The notes: a model not told the origin generated them from the sequence alone. A stretch of DNA of 64,000 bases from Tausonia pullulans (GCA_951802195.1 OX637633.1:868001-932000); one strand, 5' to 3'; counted from the first letter of the stretch, positions 40,105 to 55,426 are shown. Made by a program: numbers and translations.

Positions 40105-42818
40105 ATGGCGTCCCAAGAGCTCATCGCCTCGCTCCAGGCGATCCTATCCTCTCTCGTTATCGGCGAGAACGAGCAGCGGAACGCGTGAGGCCGCCCTCTC
40201 CGTCTCGAATCGCATCCACCCTTACTGACGGACCGAGCGCCTCTTACGTCTTCATCCTTTCTCACTCTCTAGCGCTGAGGTTGAGCTCAACGCCAAGTTC
40301 GAGGCCGACGCCCCGGGCGTCCTCATGGCGCTATCCCTTATGGGTACCAGTGCCGAGGATGCCAACGTGAGCAAGCTTGTTGTCTTCGCCTGCCCGCCTG
40401 CCCCGGCCTCCCCTGTTCCTATACTCCGACAGAGCAAGGGCTCATGCTTCTTCCTCCCTTTCTTCATCGTCTCCGCAGCTTCGGGCGTTCTCGCTCCTCC
40501 TCCTCCGCCGGCTCTCGCTCAAGGCGCCTCCGCAGCCCGAGAACCTGGCGTCGTCGGCTTCAACGTCGACCATCGCGTCCCTTGGCAATGATGCCCTCGC
40601 CTTTGTTCGCGGCCACCTTCTCAGTGCCCTCCCCCGAGAGGCTGAGGCTTCCGTCCGAACGAGACTCGCCGACTGCGTTGCAGGCCTCGCCCAGGCGGCC
40701 ATCGACGACAAACATCCTTGGAGCGAGCTCCTCCCTGTCCTCGTCGAGATGACCCGCAACCCGGAGGCTCGCATCCGTGAGACGGCGTTCAAGATCTACG
40801 AAGATTGCCCTGGACTTGTCGCCGATGAGAACCCGGAGGTTGTCAAGGGTGAGTGGATTATGGTCAGCAGCCTGCATGCGGCGGCACTGACACATCCTCT
40901 TGCTCTCCCAGCCGTCTTTGCTGCCGCCCTGAACGACCCCGAGTCGCTCGAGGTCCGACTGGCTTCGCTCAAGGGTGCTCTCGCCTTTCTCTACGACAGC
41001 ACCTCGGAGGTCCGGTCGAACTCAACCGAGTTTCTTGGCGCCATCTTCCAGGTGCGCATCGTCATCCGCCACTTGATCATCAGACCGATCGCTGACCCCC
41101 TCCTCCCCCCTCTCCTCCTTTACTTTCGCAGCTCATGCAAAACATCCCCGAAGACAACCTGGCGACTGTCCTCCAGTCGTTCCACGCCCTCGCCTCGGTG
41201 CACCCGATTGTCTTCCTCCCGCACATCGAGACGCTCCTTCCCTTCCTCCTTCGGGTCTCGCTTCCCGCCAACCCCGAGGAGACCGCGTCGTCAGACTCGC
41301 CAGCCCAGCCGGCGTTCGAACTCCTCTTGACGCTCGTTGACAACAAGCCGGCCTTCTTCCGCAAGTACACGACGGCCTCAGGCGAAGGCTTTGTTCACGC
41401 TGCTGCCCAGGTCGCGATTCAGCTTGTTGCGGCGATCGAGAACCCGGAGGACTGGGGCCAGGAGGACGGCGACGAGACCGAGGAGGACGGCGAGTGGAGC
41501 GTCTGGGGTGAGGAGTGCCTTGACCGGATCGCATGCGCGCTCGGTGGCAAGGCTGTCCTCCCGCCGGTCTGGCCTATGGTCGAATCCCTCCTCCAAGGCG
41601 AGAACCGCGGCTGGAAGGAGCGTTACGCTGGACTTCTGTGGGTCGTGTAGCTCTTTCTCTTGCTCCATCCCTGGCTGACTCGGTATGTAACACCCAAGCT
41701 CTATCGCCTGCATCGCCGAGGGAACCAAGAAGATCATGGAGCCCCAGCTCGGCAAGGTTCTCGAGACCATCTGCCCGCTCATTCACGACCCGCATCCCCG
41801 GGTCCGGTACGCGCTTGTGCACTGCCTCGGCCAGCTCTCGACGGACTTTGAGGTGTGTGCTTTGCGAAATTATTACTCCTGTGCTTCAGCTTGTAACCCC
41901 TTCGCGATCTCCCTCCTCCCCAGTTTGAGATCCAGGAGAAGTTCTCCGAGCCTATTGTCACAGTCCTTCTCGATACGCTCAACCACCCGGTCCCGCGAGT
42001 TCACGCCCACGCTGCCTCGGCGCTCGTCAACTTCTGCGAGGGCGTCGAGAACCCGGAGCTGCTTGCGCCCTACCTCGACCAGATGGTTAAGGGTCTCCTC
42101 CACCTCCTCCAGAACGGCAAGCCCTTTGTTCAGGAGCAAGCCATCACCTCGCTCGCCGTTGTTGCATCGGCTGCCGAGGGATCGTTCGCTCGGGTGAGCA
42201 TCTCTCATCTCTCCTCTAGAGGGCACGCGGCTGACCTTGAATGCTTCCAGTTCTACGATGAGCTCATGCCCACGCTTCTCAACGTCCTCCGGAGCCCTCT
42301 CGACAGCACCGACGAGAAGGCGCGCCTCCTCCGGGGCAAGGTTCTCGAGTGCTGCGGCCTCATCGGTCAGTTCAGGGGCCTTCTATGTGCCGAGGGTGTG
42401 CGAGTTTGGGCTGACGACCCAACCCCTCCCTTTCAGGTCTCGCCGTCCCGGACAAGTTCCGCGGCGACGCCCTCGAGATGGCCAACATCCTTGGAGCAAT
42501 GCAGGCCCTCGATGTCTCGACCTCGGACGAGATGCTCGCGTCGTACATCATGGCCACCTGGGGCAAGCTCGCCGACGTGCTCAAGACCGACTTTGCGCCC
42601 TTCCTGCCTACGGTCATGCCCGCGCTCCTCAAGACGGCGAGCCTCGCCCCGGAATTGTCGGTTCTCGATGGCGAGGACGACGGCGAGGACGAGGTCCTGG
42701 GCAACGACTGGGACGTTGTGAACGTTGATGGTCAGAACGTCGGCATCAAGACGTCGGCGATCGAGCAGGTCAACGAGGCGTTTGAGCTCCTTGTCATCTA
42801 CTCATCGCGTGAGTGGCG

Positions 42819-42869
<51 letters not shown>

Positions 42870-43546
42870 GCTTCTCCCTTCGCTGATTGATACACCCCCT
42901 ATCAGGCCTCGGCACGGCCTTCGGTCCCTACCTCGAGGAGACGATGACCCTCGCGCTCAAGAACCTCGTCTTCTTCTTCCATGACGAAGTCCGGCGCAAC
43001 TCGGCCATCCTTCTCCCGATCCTTCTCGCGACCGCCAAAGAGGGCAACGTCATCACCCCCCAACTCCTCCTTGCCGTCTTCGAGAAACTCATGCTCGTCA
43101 TCGAGGCCGAGTTCGACACCGGCGTTCTCGCGTTCTTCTTCAAGTCCCTGGCGGACACGCTCAGGGTGGTTGGCTTGGAGAACTTCCCGCAGGAGGCGAG
43201 GGTGACGTTTGAGAAGGTCGCGACGACGAGCTTGACGGACATCTCGGACCGGAGGAAGCTGAGGACGGAGAGGGCCGAGGGGTGGGATGAGGAGGAGCGG
43301 GAGGAGGCTTACGAGGTGGGTTAAATGGGAGGGAGGAGGTCTCTCCTCTCTCTCTCTTTCTGTCTCTCACGAACAGCCCGCTGACCCGCTTCATCTTGCC
43401 AGCTTGAGGCCGAGGAGACGTCGGCCGTCAACGAGCTCGTCAAGATCCTCGAGATGCTCGACCCGAATCACCCGCTGAAGTTCGTCGCCTCGGGCGTCAA
43501 GGACCTCGGCATGGCGCCGAGCGACGACTGGGAGGAGGAGGAGTAG
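40105..43546 (+). CDS. Importin-beta family karyopherin (Kap121/Pse1, importin-5 type)
   Basis: This is a nuclear import receptor built from HEAT repeats. It starts MASQELIASLQAILSSLVIG with a long second exon (LRAFSLLLLRRLSLKAPPQP) and continues with typical paired helices: PWSELLPVLVEMTRNPEARI, VFAAALNDPESLEVRLASLK, MVESLLQGENRGWKERYAGL, IMEPQLGKVLETICPLIHDP, HPRVRYALVHCLGQLSTDFE, VTVLLDTLNHPVPRVHAHAA and QMVKGLLHLLQNGKPFVQEQ. DEKARLLRGKVLECCGLIG and FRGDALEMANILGAMQ are close to the Kap121/IPO5 signature KLLRGKxIECxSLIGLAVG. The C-terminus is acidic (ending DDWEEEE), as in Pse1. An intron at about 42811-42904 holds a (CT)n run. About twelve introns are present and the length is near 1,000 aa, slightly short of yeast Pse1. 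Confidence 0.9.
42823..42866. repeat. (CT)n microsatellite inside a karyopherin intron
   Basis: About 22 uninterrupted CT units lie between the gtgagt donor and the cag acceptor, replacing the normal polypyrimidine tract. Confidence 0.95.
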
Positions 43547-43849
43547 ACGACGACGGTTCTTTCGAGATGACATTATTGGCCTCTGCTTTGTTTGGATGGG
43601 GTCGAAAAAAAAACATATCAATGTGACAGAGACAAGGAATAAGAAAAAAGAGGGCTAGCTGGATAGGGTGGAGGATGGCGGCAGCCACAACACGCCCTAG
43701 AGCAAACAAACGAAGACCAATCGAGAGGGTGAGAGAGAGAGAGAGAGTAAAGGGGAAATCGAAGGCGGGCGACGAGAGCGAGTGAGAGAAAGAGAGGCAA
43801 TATAGAGCACACAAAGGGGAGAGAGAGATGAAGGAGGCTGTTCTCTTTT

Positions 43850-44380
43850 TTACTCCTCTCCAGCTCCGGAGGCGTCGTAAGCGCCCTGCTCCCGGAGGTA
43901 GCGCTCCTTGTCGGCCTCGGCCTTGGCGACGTAGGGCTGGTGATAGAGAGAGGTGTGAGTTGGAACGTCGGGTGTGTTATGCAGGGAGAAGGGCGACTCA
44001 CAGCCTTCTCCTGCTCGCTGAGGTCCTTCCAAGCGAGACCAAGAAGCTTGCCGATCTCGCCTGCGGGGAGAAGGGGGGCGCGCAAACGCGTGGAGTCAGT
44101 CGACTGACTGCGCAGCGAGGTTGCGACGCGAAAGACAATGAAAGTCGCGGCACGAGTCGACCGCGACGCGTTTCGTCGCGTCCAAGGAGGTATATATATA
44201 AAAAAAAGAAGACCCACCGAAACCGGCCTCGGGGTTCTCAGCCTTGATACGCTCGCGGTTCTCCGAGGAGAAGATCATGTAGGAGGAAAGACCCCTGGAG
44301 GAAGGCAGGTTCAGCATGCATGCGAGAGATGAAAGGGAAGCGAGAAACCCACTTTTTGGGCGCGTTCTTGTCCTTCTTGG
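43850..44380 (-). CDS. NHP6-type HMG-box protein, 5' part lost in assembly gap
   Basis: A single HMG box binds and bends DNA in chromatin remodelling (FACT cofactor in yeast). Exons on the minus strand encode KDKNAPK, then GLSSYMIFSSENRERIKAEN, PEAGFG, EIGKLLGLAWKDLSEQEKA and PYVAKAEADKERYLREQGAY, ending DASGAGEE at 43850. This is the complete box (P-K-R-x-LSSYM, FFxxENRxxI, GxxWKxLSxxEKxPY). The first exon, presumably a short basic leader, falls within or beyond the 200-N gap. Introns are small and one (about 44050-44218) contains a TA-rich run. Confidence 0.88.
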
Positions 44381-44580
44381 NNNNNNNNNNNNNNNNNNNN
44401 NNNNNNNNNNNNNNNNNNNNNNNNNNNNNNNNNNNNNNNNNNNNNNNNNNNNNNNNNNNNNNNNNNNNNNNNNNNNNNNNNNNNNNNNNNNNNNNNNNNN
44501 NNNNNNNNNNNNNNNNNNNNNNNNNNNNNNNNNNNNNNNNNNNNNNNNNNNNNNNNNNNNNNNNNNNNNNNNNNNNNNNN
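44381..44580. other. Assembly gap, 200 N
   Basis: Exactly 200 N bases. The round length indicates a scaffold gap of unknown true size. Frames reported across it are meaningless. Confidence 0.99.
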
Positions 44581-47500
44581 GAACAAGGGAGGAAGAAAGA
44601 GGGAGAGACAGAGGGACGAGGTCAGCGGCGGGCTGATTGGGTTTGGGGGGGCGGGTCACGGGACTGAGAGCACGACGACGAGGGCGAAAAGGCACGACAC
44701 AACATCTCATTCGCCGCCGACGAGTGGCAAGAGTGCACTGGAGCGCAGTAGAGCAGTGGATGGCCCATCACACTCGCAGGCGGGCGAACAAGGGGGAGGA
44801 GAGCAGGGTGGGGGGCGGGTCAAGGGGCGAGGGCAGATAGAGATGGATTGGGGAGCCTCGCTGGGAGGGGGATGGAGCGAGCACAGGAATTGGGAGAGCA
44901 CGTACGAGGGGCGAGGAAGGTGGATGGAAGGTACGGTGGGTGGTGAGGGGGCGCGACGCGTCTGTTGGTTGTGGGTGGCCGGGCGAGAGGAGGCTGGCTG
45001 GTGGGCTAGCAAGGGCGGGGGGTGAGAGGGCGTTAGGGAGGAGAGAGCGTCCGCGAGGGCCAGCGCTGGGAAACCCGCTGGTGGGCGGGCGGGCGGGCGC
45101 TGGCCAGCGGCGCCAGCGTCGAGCGGAAGGCGCCGCGCCGCGCACGCGTAAACCTGCCCAGCGCCGGGTCACTGCAGTCGCCTCTCGCTTCGTTTCTCTT
45201 GCCTCAAAAATATTTCCATCCCGGGGGGTGCGGCGCTGCGCCCAGAGGGCCAAGGGCCGCATGGGAGGGCCGGGTCTGGTCCCATCACCGGCTCTGCAGG
45301 GGACGGAGAGGCGCAAGCCCAAATCCAAGCCCTCCCTCTGATCGCGATCACGCCTCGTTTCGTCGCCCCCTTCGAAATCAGCGACCAAGTCGCCACCCGC
45401 CGCTCGCGGCCACGTCGACAGGATCAGCCAGCCCGCCGCCTCCACAGCCCGCTCTCTCTCGCCTCCCAGGTGTTCGCGCTGGCGGCCCTCCTCGCCCTGT
45501 CTTGCCGAGAGCAGCATGCATAGGCGGACACTCTGTGCGCGGGGTCTTCCGTCTTAGGGTGTCCTCTTTTTCTCTTCCCAGAGCTCTCGTGTCGTCATCA
45601 CCCGGAGAGCAAGCGTTCAACGCAGGGCCCCAGCCTGATGGAAGCCGCCGTCTTTCGCCCGCACGTCACGGAAAGAGCGATGATGCCGCACCTCGTTGCC
45701 TTGGGACAGGGCCTTACTCGTGGCCCGGTCTTGGAGAGAGGAGAGTGGGGACAAAACTTCAGAGAGGTGAGACCGGCCAGTGAGCTGCGCGGTTCATCCT
45801 GGCAGCGCACATTCAGCCTCCGCCTCCCACGCTGGGGAGGTCAGGAAGGAGGTCGCACACTGGAGGGAAGAGGTCTAGATTTCATGCCGACGGATTGAAG
45901 GGGTCCTATCTGACTCGCTACCAGTCTTCCATCCGACGCGATGGGGCTTCGTACCACGGACTCTGCGCATCCGATGCCCTCCCGCTCGCGGTCTTCTCCG
46001 CCTCTCGTGTACTTAGTGCTTTTTTTGAGACACCCGTCCCCGACTCCCTCGCCTCCTCGTTAAATCGTCCATCATCGGTCTCAGCTCCACTCGATGTGCT
46101 CTTCGTCTCCGGCAACCCATCGTTGAACGATCCCCGGCGAATCACCCGTGGACTTGTACAGTACACCCTGCCCCAGTCGACCGAGACGGGATTTTCCACG
46201 GAGCCCTCCTTTTGCTTGGGAACTGACGGTTGCAGGCAGCGACGTGGGCGCCCATCAAGCCATCGCTGACATTAAGACCTCCTCTCTTTGTACTACCTGG
46301 TAGACAGTTCAGGTGACCTTCCCCCGTCGCCTCCTTCGTCCAAAGGGGCGTTGACCACGTCCAGGCCACCGGGCCTCCCTCGCTTTATCTCGCTCTCTCT
46401 ATATCGACTTGCAACATGTGAATGATCTGATCAGCTACGACGTAAGGCTCACGAGTGCTGTATGCGTTCGACGCAATGGGAGTTGCCAGCTGATGATCAC
46501 AATTGAGCCCTTGCCGGCATCGACACATCTCCCAATCTGACGATGGCCCAGCTACCGACCGACTGCGTTTAGGCAAGAAGTCGCTCTGGTCCGATCCCAA
46601 GGGCCACTACCAACACATTCGGTTCTGGGGCTGTATACACGCTCGGATGCGAACGCCCCCGTGCCGGCACAGTTCATTGCTCTCTCGGCTCTCAGTTCAC
46701 CTCTCCAAGTGAATTGAAGTGAATTGAAGGACGGACTGCTGAACTCTTCGCAGAGGCTCCAAGGCGACGGTCTCTTCATCATCCCATACATTACGCCCTC
46801 TTACCAACCTCTCCGGCCATGCCCTTCATACCTTTCCACGTTAGCGTTCTTCGGCCGTGTCTGCTCCTACGCATGCGCTCAAGCGAGCCTCAGGATGATG
46901 GAGCTGCATCAACGCGATCAGCACAAGAGTATCAACGGCGGTTTCGGTGCATCTCTGACCATCGCTGCCCAAGCGTGAGGGCTAGGGGGCTGGAAGGCTC
47001 GCTCTTCATCGAAGCTTCCCCACTACCAACATTCATCTCCTCGTCTCTTCTCTCTTTCCCACCTCTGTCGCCTGTGGGTGATGGCCTGCCCCCTCCTGCT
47101 GAGAAAGTCTGCGCTGACCTCCTCGTCTCTTCTCTCCCCTCCAGTCTCAAATCCCTTCAAATGGCAGACCCAGTCGTCTATAGTCAAGACTCAGCCTTGA
47201 GATGTTTCTTCTGTGCTCTGCGCAACATTCGCAACATTCATCCTCATTTCGTCACGCTGTCCGATGTTGATGAGGAGAGACTGGGTGCTGATTACTCTGA
47301 GCATCCGCCATGCCCAGGGAAACACTTTACGGGGGTGCCGTCTTGCCCAAGTTCCAGCGCAAGTCGTCGCTGTCATCTAAGAACGAGCGGAGGAGAGCAA
47401 ATCCAACTTGGAAGATCACGATGATGTCCAGGTAGTGGGTCGCTCTCTTCCCCTCTTTTCTTGCTCTTGCCCTTCGAAGAATGGGAGTACTGGATAGATA

Positions 47501-47750
47501 AAACCCCATCAAGCCCAATGTAGAGTCCAAAATGAATATGGAATATGTGCCAATGGTGGAGGACTGGTCGGATCGGACGAGGTCGAGATAGTCAGAGAGC
47601 AAGCTTGGGCTCGTCTCACCGCTGGCCCAGCAGATTCTCTCACATTCGAATCCCCAACCACGTTGTCGCTCAGCGAATCGGCGACGCCAGCAAGTTTTGG
47701 TTCACCGTACCGCTCGTTGGGATCGCCGAGCCATCCGAAGGGTCTCTTGC
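44581..47750. other. Long stretch without a supported gene
   Basis: The left part (about 44600-45500) is G-rich and may be promoter or leader for the HMG-box gene. Open frames here are low-complexity and overlap on both strands with no conserved motif. A short frame near 47308-47427 has a mixed composition that could be an exon, but I cannot connect it to anything. No tRNA or LINE tail is visible. Confidence 0.45.
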
Positions 47751-48079
47751 ATTCTTCAACTCTGCTCGAGAGGGGCGGGCTGCTGAAGGCGTTCTGCCGC
47801 AAGCACGCCGCCGAGGTGCAAGACGACTTTTCTGAAGGTTCAATTTGGTCTAGAGATCAGTCTTCTTGTCCCTCCGTGTTGCGGGCGGGTTTGTTCATTT
47901 GCTCTCGGCACAGATTCTAGACTGGATCCTCCAATCCCTAGGCTCTCCAGGCAGCCGCGTACGCCACCGAGGGGGACCTCGACGTCAACAACTCCGCCGC
48001 CCCAGAGCCCGTCTACTTGGTGGAGGTCGTCCAGCAGCAGCGTAGCAGAAGCTCCACCAGCTGGTACCTTGTCAAATAG
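47751..48079 (+). other. Possible 3' exons of an unidentified gene
   Basis: The exon 47942-48079 follows a clean ccctag acceptor and encodes ALQAAAYATEGDLDVNNSAA, PEPVYLVEVVQQQRS and SSTSWYLVK, then a stop. It joins in frame to an upstream stretch ending GGLLKAFCRKHAAE before a gtgcaag donor at about 47816. The residues look like real protein, but I do not recognise the family and cannot find a start. It may be the end of a gene, a degenerate gene or chance. Confidence 0.3.
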
Positions 48080-50469
48080 CTAGGTACAGCGTAAGTACGA
48101 ACATGCGGGAGAAGGGGGGGGGGGGAAGGCCGAGGCCGTTGTTTGGGCGAGACAACGAGGTCCTTGCGGCTTGAATCACTAGAGAGAAAGGAAGTAGGAG
48201 GAGGAGAAGGAGGTGGTGGTGGTGGTAGGGGGCTCTTGGTTGGTAGTGGCTGTCGCTGCGCATTTCTCTTTCTCTAAAAAATTGCCTCTCGATGGTTTGG
48301 CATTGCATTGTCGACTCCATTATCAACCCACTCACCTCGCTCGAGGACCCAGCATCTCTTTCTTCTGTCGATCGCAGTTGGCGCCCCTCTTGCTCACATC
48401 TTCACGTGTCCGTCGTCATCACTAGGATCCCCATTCTCCCAGTAATGCTGGTGTCATCGCCTCGTCCCATCCACGCGCATCTCGCTGCTGGTGGCAGGCA
48501 GCGATATAGGCCTGTGCCGGTGGTATACAAGCTAGTCTCGCTTGGGATCAGCGCTCGCTCTCGACTTGGATCGACTGCCAGCGCATGAGAAACGACACCT
48601 TCCGGCTTCCAATAGAGTGCTGAAGGTGACGAGAGCTTCGACGAGCGAGCGCGAAGCCTCCCCTGCTTGTGTGCGCCTGAGATTCAACAGGGTTGGTTTA
48701 TCTTCAGGGTCAGATCCACCCATAGAACTGACGGCTTCGGCCAACTCGCGCGCTGGACACACGAGGCTGACTCCTTCTCGATGGATATGACTCTAGAACC
48801 AAGATGGGTGGCTCACCTCCGCGACAGACAGGTGCAAGATCACGAACAGCAGGTGTGCATCTCTCGCTGTCACATTCCTCCGAGATGGGAAGGGGGGATA
48901 GCGACCCGGTCGAGACGTCACAGAAGGCCGACCGCCGATCCGTCCTCTCGTCGGCATGGCTCTTCTCGTCAGTGTCAGCGCCAACCCGATCGCTTACTTG
49001 CTCAATTATACGCCGCATCGGTTCAGTCGGTTTTGCGGTGCTGACGAGCCCTGGAGGTCGAATAGAGAGCCGGGGAAAGTTCGGGCCAGAGCGGTCGAAG
49101 GGCAGCTGCACGCCGCAGGGTTAGACGTCTCGATGTGAGCGTGAGTGCTGCTGGCTAGCCAAAGCGGTACAAGACGCCGACAGCTCCAGAGCAAGAGATG
49201 GAGGGAGAAGGCGGAGAGATGAATATAGGAAGGGCGATATTCCTCGGGCGACGTCTCGAGGCAGTGCGCCGATGATCTCGGGGATCAACGAGGACGCGAC
49301 GACAATCAAGACGAGGCCTCATCGGCCGAGGGCGGCAGAGCTGCTTGCGAGGCGCAACAGACGCTTCGAAACGAGGCATGTTGAGGACGGGAGGGAGAGG
49401 GAGATGGAGTACGCAAGGAAAACTTGTACCTGGGTAGTCAAAGGTATAAGAGATCGAGTAAGGATATTGGTGATCGATGACATCTTGTACGAGGGCCACC
49501 TGTCAGTCTGGCCAGGCGTTGTAGCGGCGCCACTGGTCATTCCCATAGCCATCGGGATTGATATACGTTTCAATCATACATCGTCAACCTTAAGCATGTG
49601 CGAGTCTACGCCATGTCGATCTCCTTCAGGCCTTTAACAGACAACCGCGACTTCACTCATGCTACAGGAGATAAACGTCCGACTCGCCAGCTCACTTCAG
49701 CAGCGCGGAAAATGCTTCTCCGGCTTGACCGGCTTAGCGTGGAACAACGGACGCGTTTCGTTATACATGACGCCTTCGGAGAGAAGAAAGGAGAAGGACG
49801 AGAAAAGTAACGAACTTTTCAGATGCCCCTTCGGCGCTCCCGGCGGGGTGAGTGTCCGTCAAACACATTTAATGCCTGTCAACTTCTCACGCCAACCTAC
49901 TGAGAGGGAGAGCCGAGGGATGATGAGAGAAGGAGGGACATTTGGAGAAAAAGAAAAGAGACACTCTTAGTCAACAGCGAGCCGGGATCAGGTCAGGAAC
50001 ACCCTCGTCACCGGTCGGTCTTTCATACCGATCACTTTTGCCATCGTGTGCTCCTTATCTCTCCCCGGTTTGACATTTCAGAAGCGAGAGAGTGCTCAAA
50101 AACCAACCAAACTCGGGCCGATGTCTCCGTCCTTGGTTTTGATGAAGAAAGGAGCAACGCAAAGAGCCCGCGGCCTCGGAGAAAGCCAGCGGGAAGCCAG
50201 ACTGTCGCCTGAGCGGGGCGACTGTGCTGTTTCTAACCTCTTCGGCCGAAAGAAACGACTCATCTCGCACAAACGGATGGCGGAAGGAGCGAAGCTTGAA
50301 CGCATGGCCCTCGTGCCCGCCGCTGGATGTCGCGCGCAAGAAGACCCGATTTCATCTCGTCCAGGGCCGTGATTTGTCCTTTTCTTCACCCATCCCTCGA
50401 GATCTCACCTACCCTTCAACCGTCACCTTTCCTGTCTCTTTCCCTTCTCTTCCTCGCTCCTCCGTCACC
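48080..50469. other. Stretch without a supported gene; GDH1 promoter at right end
   Basis: Candidate frames on both strands (for example 49272-49637 and 49319-49573) conflict and have no family resemblance. The last 120 bases are CT-rich (TTTCCTGTCTCTTTCCCTTC) and form the probable GDH1 leader. Confidence 0.4.
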
Positions 50470-52849
<2,380 letters not shown>

Positions 52850-53155
52850 ACAAAGGCCTCCTCTTGTTTCTCCGGGTTCTCTTCCCCTCCTTTTTAACGA
52901 TCGTCTAGACTCTCTCCTCTCATGGGGTTCTTGCGTTGTATAGTTTGTCGATTGTCGGGTCCGAGCAGTTTTTTTTCTCTTTAGGATCCTCTCAATGCGG
53001 TTGTAGTCGAATGAAGAAGGGGGGGTCATGACAACGACCGCCGGTGCAAGTCAGAGAAGGATGTGAGAGCTCGAGCTTCGTTCGGTCGGCTCTCGACCGT
53101 CAACCTCCATCATCAACTCGCAAAGACCATTCTTCTTTCTCTCCCGGGCAGCTAG
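52850..53155. other. Intergenic
   Basis: GDH1 3' flank with a T8 tract at about 52970, and the upstream region of the DHHC gene. No other feature is seen. Confidence 0.4.
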
Positions 53156-54790
53156 ATGCCAATGGCTCAACGATGCTGCTCCGGTTGTGCACCTAGGATC
53201 TTTAGATGTTTCAAGCTCGCTGAACGGTAGGTCTCTGCCCCTTTCTCAGAATCATGGGTGGGGGGGGGGAACGCACAGCTCGGCTGACGCCGCCGTCCCA
53301 TCGCGTTCGCTACGACGCGCTCCTACCCCTCTTTCAGGTTCGCCGACTGGCTCACAGGCGCCGCTGGCCCCGTCTTTGTTGCGCTCGCATGGGTTCTCAT
53401 CGGTTCAGGCGGCTTCATGTTCTGTGAGAATGTCACCCTTACTCTCAAGCGTGACAGACAGGACTGACACGCGCGCGTCCGATCCCCAGTTGAGGTCGTC
53501 TACCCCTCGACGGCAACCTACCTCCCCTACGCTCTTCACCTCTTTCTCGCGGTCCCATCGTTTTTGATTGCGCTCAACCTGTACAGTCACTACTATCTCG
53601 TGTGCCACATCCCACCAGGGCGGCCAGACGACGGCGACGGGAAGGGCCGTGGGCTCTCCGGCGAGGGGACACCCTTTAGTTGGCCGTGGGCGACGCCGAG
53701 GAGGGGTACAGCTGGTGGGGGGAGGGGGTGGCTCGATCCGGGAGAGAGGGAGCGGGAGGTCGCGAGACAGAGGGAGGCAGCGAGGAGAGAGAGGAGGTGC
53801 AGGAAGTGTGGGGGGATGAAGCCGGAGGTGGGTGACGTCGGGGCGCGCTTACCTGTTTCCTTCCTCCCTGACACCCTGACTGACGCAGCTCGAGGATCAT
53901 CTCAGCGGACACATCATTGCTCGGTGTGCAAATCTTGCATCTTGAAATACGACCATCATGTGGGTGTGTCGAGCAGGGAACGAAGGACGACACAGGCTGA
54001 CATCTTTCACGTTCTCAACAGTGCCCGTGTATGTTGAACCCCCACCCTCCCTTCCACCCTTCTACGACTGACTACTTGATGTCGCCCGAAAAAACAGGGA
54101 TCAACGGTTGCGTCGGCCTCCGCAACGAGCGACACTTCGTTCTCTTCATGTGAGCGCATTTCCACCCGCCTATTCTCCCCTCCCCGAGCCTCTCTGACTC
54201 TCTCCCTATCCAACAACGCAAGGGCCTACCTCGTCATCGGCTGTCTCTTCTTCACCACCTTCGGCTGGCCGCTCCTCATCCCCTCGCTCGACATGACCTT
54301 TCCCGTCTGTCCATCTCTTCCCTCTTTGCCCCCGCATCTCCTCCCTCTCTCGCTCATCCCCTCCTCTCTCCCCCCCCCAAACCCCAAACCCCTTCTCAGT
54401 GGCCGTACTACACACCTCGCATTGCATACACCATCCTCTGGGTGATTGCCGTCGCTCTCGGCATTGCCGTCGGCGTCATGTGCTCCTGGCATGTCCTGCA
54501 GGCTAGCTGGGGGGAGACGACCGTCGAGGGCCATGGTATGTTGGTTCCCCTTTGCCTCTCTTTACCTCGTCTCGACCTTGTCAAGAGGAGAGCGCAATGG
54601 CTGATGGTCCTCGGCGTGCGGCGGTCGACCCAGACAACGTCTACTACCGCCAGAAGAAAGGCGCGCATTGGCTGCCCAAGTGGGACCTGGGCCGACGGAG
54701 GAACCTCGAGACGTTCTTCAACGTCGGGGCCGACGGATAGTACGTCTTTCGTTTCGTTTGCCCTCTCCCTTTCCCCCAACTCGCCCTCTT

Positions 54791-54832
<42 letters not shown>

Positions 54833-55019
54833 CTCTTCTGCCCTCGAGCGCTGACGCCGTTGCGTTGCGCGTTGAAGCCCGTACCGCACCCTCTGGCTTC
54901 CCCTCAGAATCATGACGCATTCGGACGGAAGGGTCTGGGAGGAGAGGCATGGATGGCGGGAGGTGGTGGATGGGGGGGATGAGCTGACGGATGATGAGGA
55001 GGGCGGGGTTGGAGGGTGA
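53156..55019 (+). CDS. DHHC-type palmitoyltransferase
   Basis: The enzyme transfers palmitate to cysteines of membrane proteins. It has four expected membrane segments: WLTGAAGPVFVALAWVLIG, YLPYALHLFLAVPSFLIALN, FMAYLVIGCLFFTTFGWPLL and AYTILWVIAVALGIAVGVMC. Between the second and third lies the cysteine-rich domain RCRKCGGMKPERTHHCSVC, KSCILKYDHHC, then PWINGCVGLRNERHF. The catalytic Cys of DHHC and the following Pro are encoded by a 7-nt exon at 54022-54028, flanked by introns of 62 and 69 nt. A glycine- and arginine-rich cytosolic loop (about 60 aa) precedes the zinc-binding part. The C-terminus contains DNVYYRQKKGAHWLPKWDLG and ends in an acidic tail. It resembles the Pfa3/ZDHHC15-20 group, but assignment to one subgroup is not secure. 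Confidence 0.88.
54796..54830. repeat. (CT)n tract in an intron of the DHHC gene
   Basis: About 17 CT units in the last intron, similar to the tract in the karyopherin intron. Confidence 0.9.
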
Positions 55020-55354
55020 CGCATGGCTGAAGAGTGATCATGGATTCCGGAGTTGCTCAATGCTGAGGGACGGGACAGGGAGGGAGAGAGAGAGAGAGAG
55101 GAGGCCCATGCAAGAGACAGAGAGGACAAGGAAGAGAGGGAGAGAACAGCCAGCACAGAGAGAGAGAGAGGAAGAGAGAGTGAAAGAGAGAGAAAGAGAA
55201 AAGGTCAGTAGAGAGGAGTCGTGGCGGATCGTCATGTGGGGGTGGAAAGTCACGCTATGTGTGGTGGGTAGGTAGGGCAGACGAAGAGCGAATATGAGGA
55301 GAGAAGCAACGAGGTGGCAGTTAGGGGAGGGAGAGAAGGAGCAAAAGCAGTAGG

Positions 55355-55426
<72 letters not shown>

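Noticed and set aside
44311-44667. Open frames running through the N block on both strands
   Set aside because: They exist only because N codons are read as unknown residues; the DNA there is not known.
49272-49637. 121-aa plus-strand frame and an 84-aa antisense frame
   Set aside because: They conflict with each other, start with weak context and have no recognisable family; not enough to call a gene.
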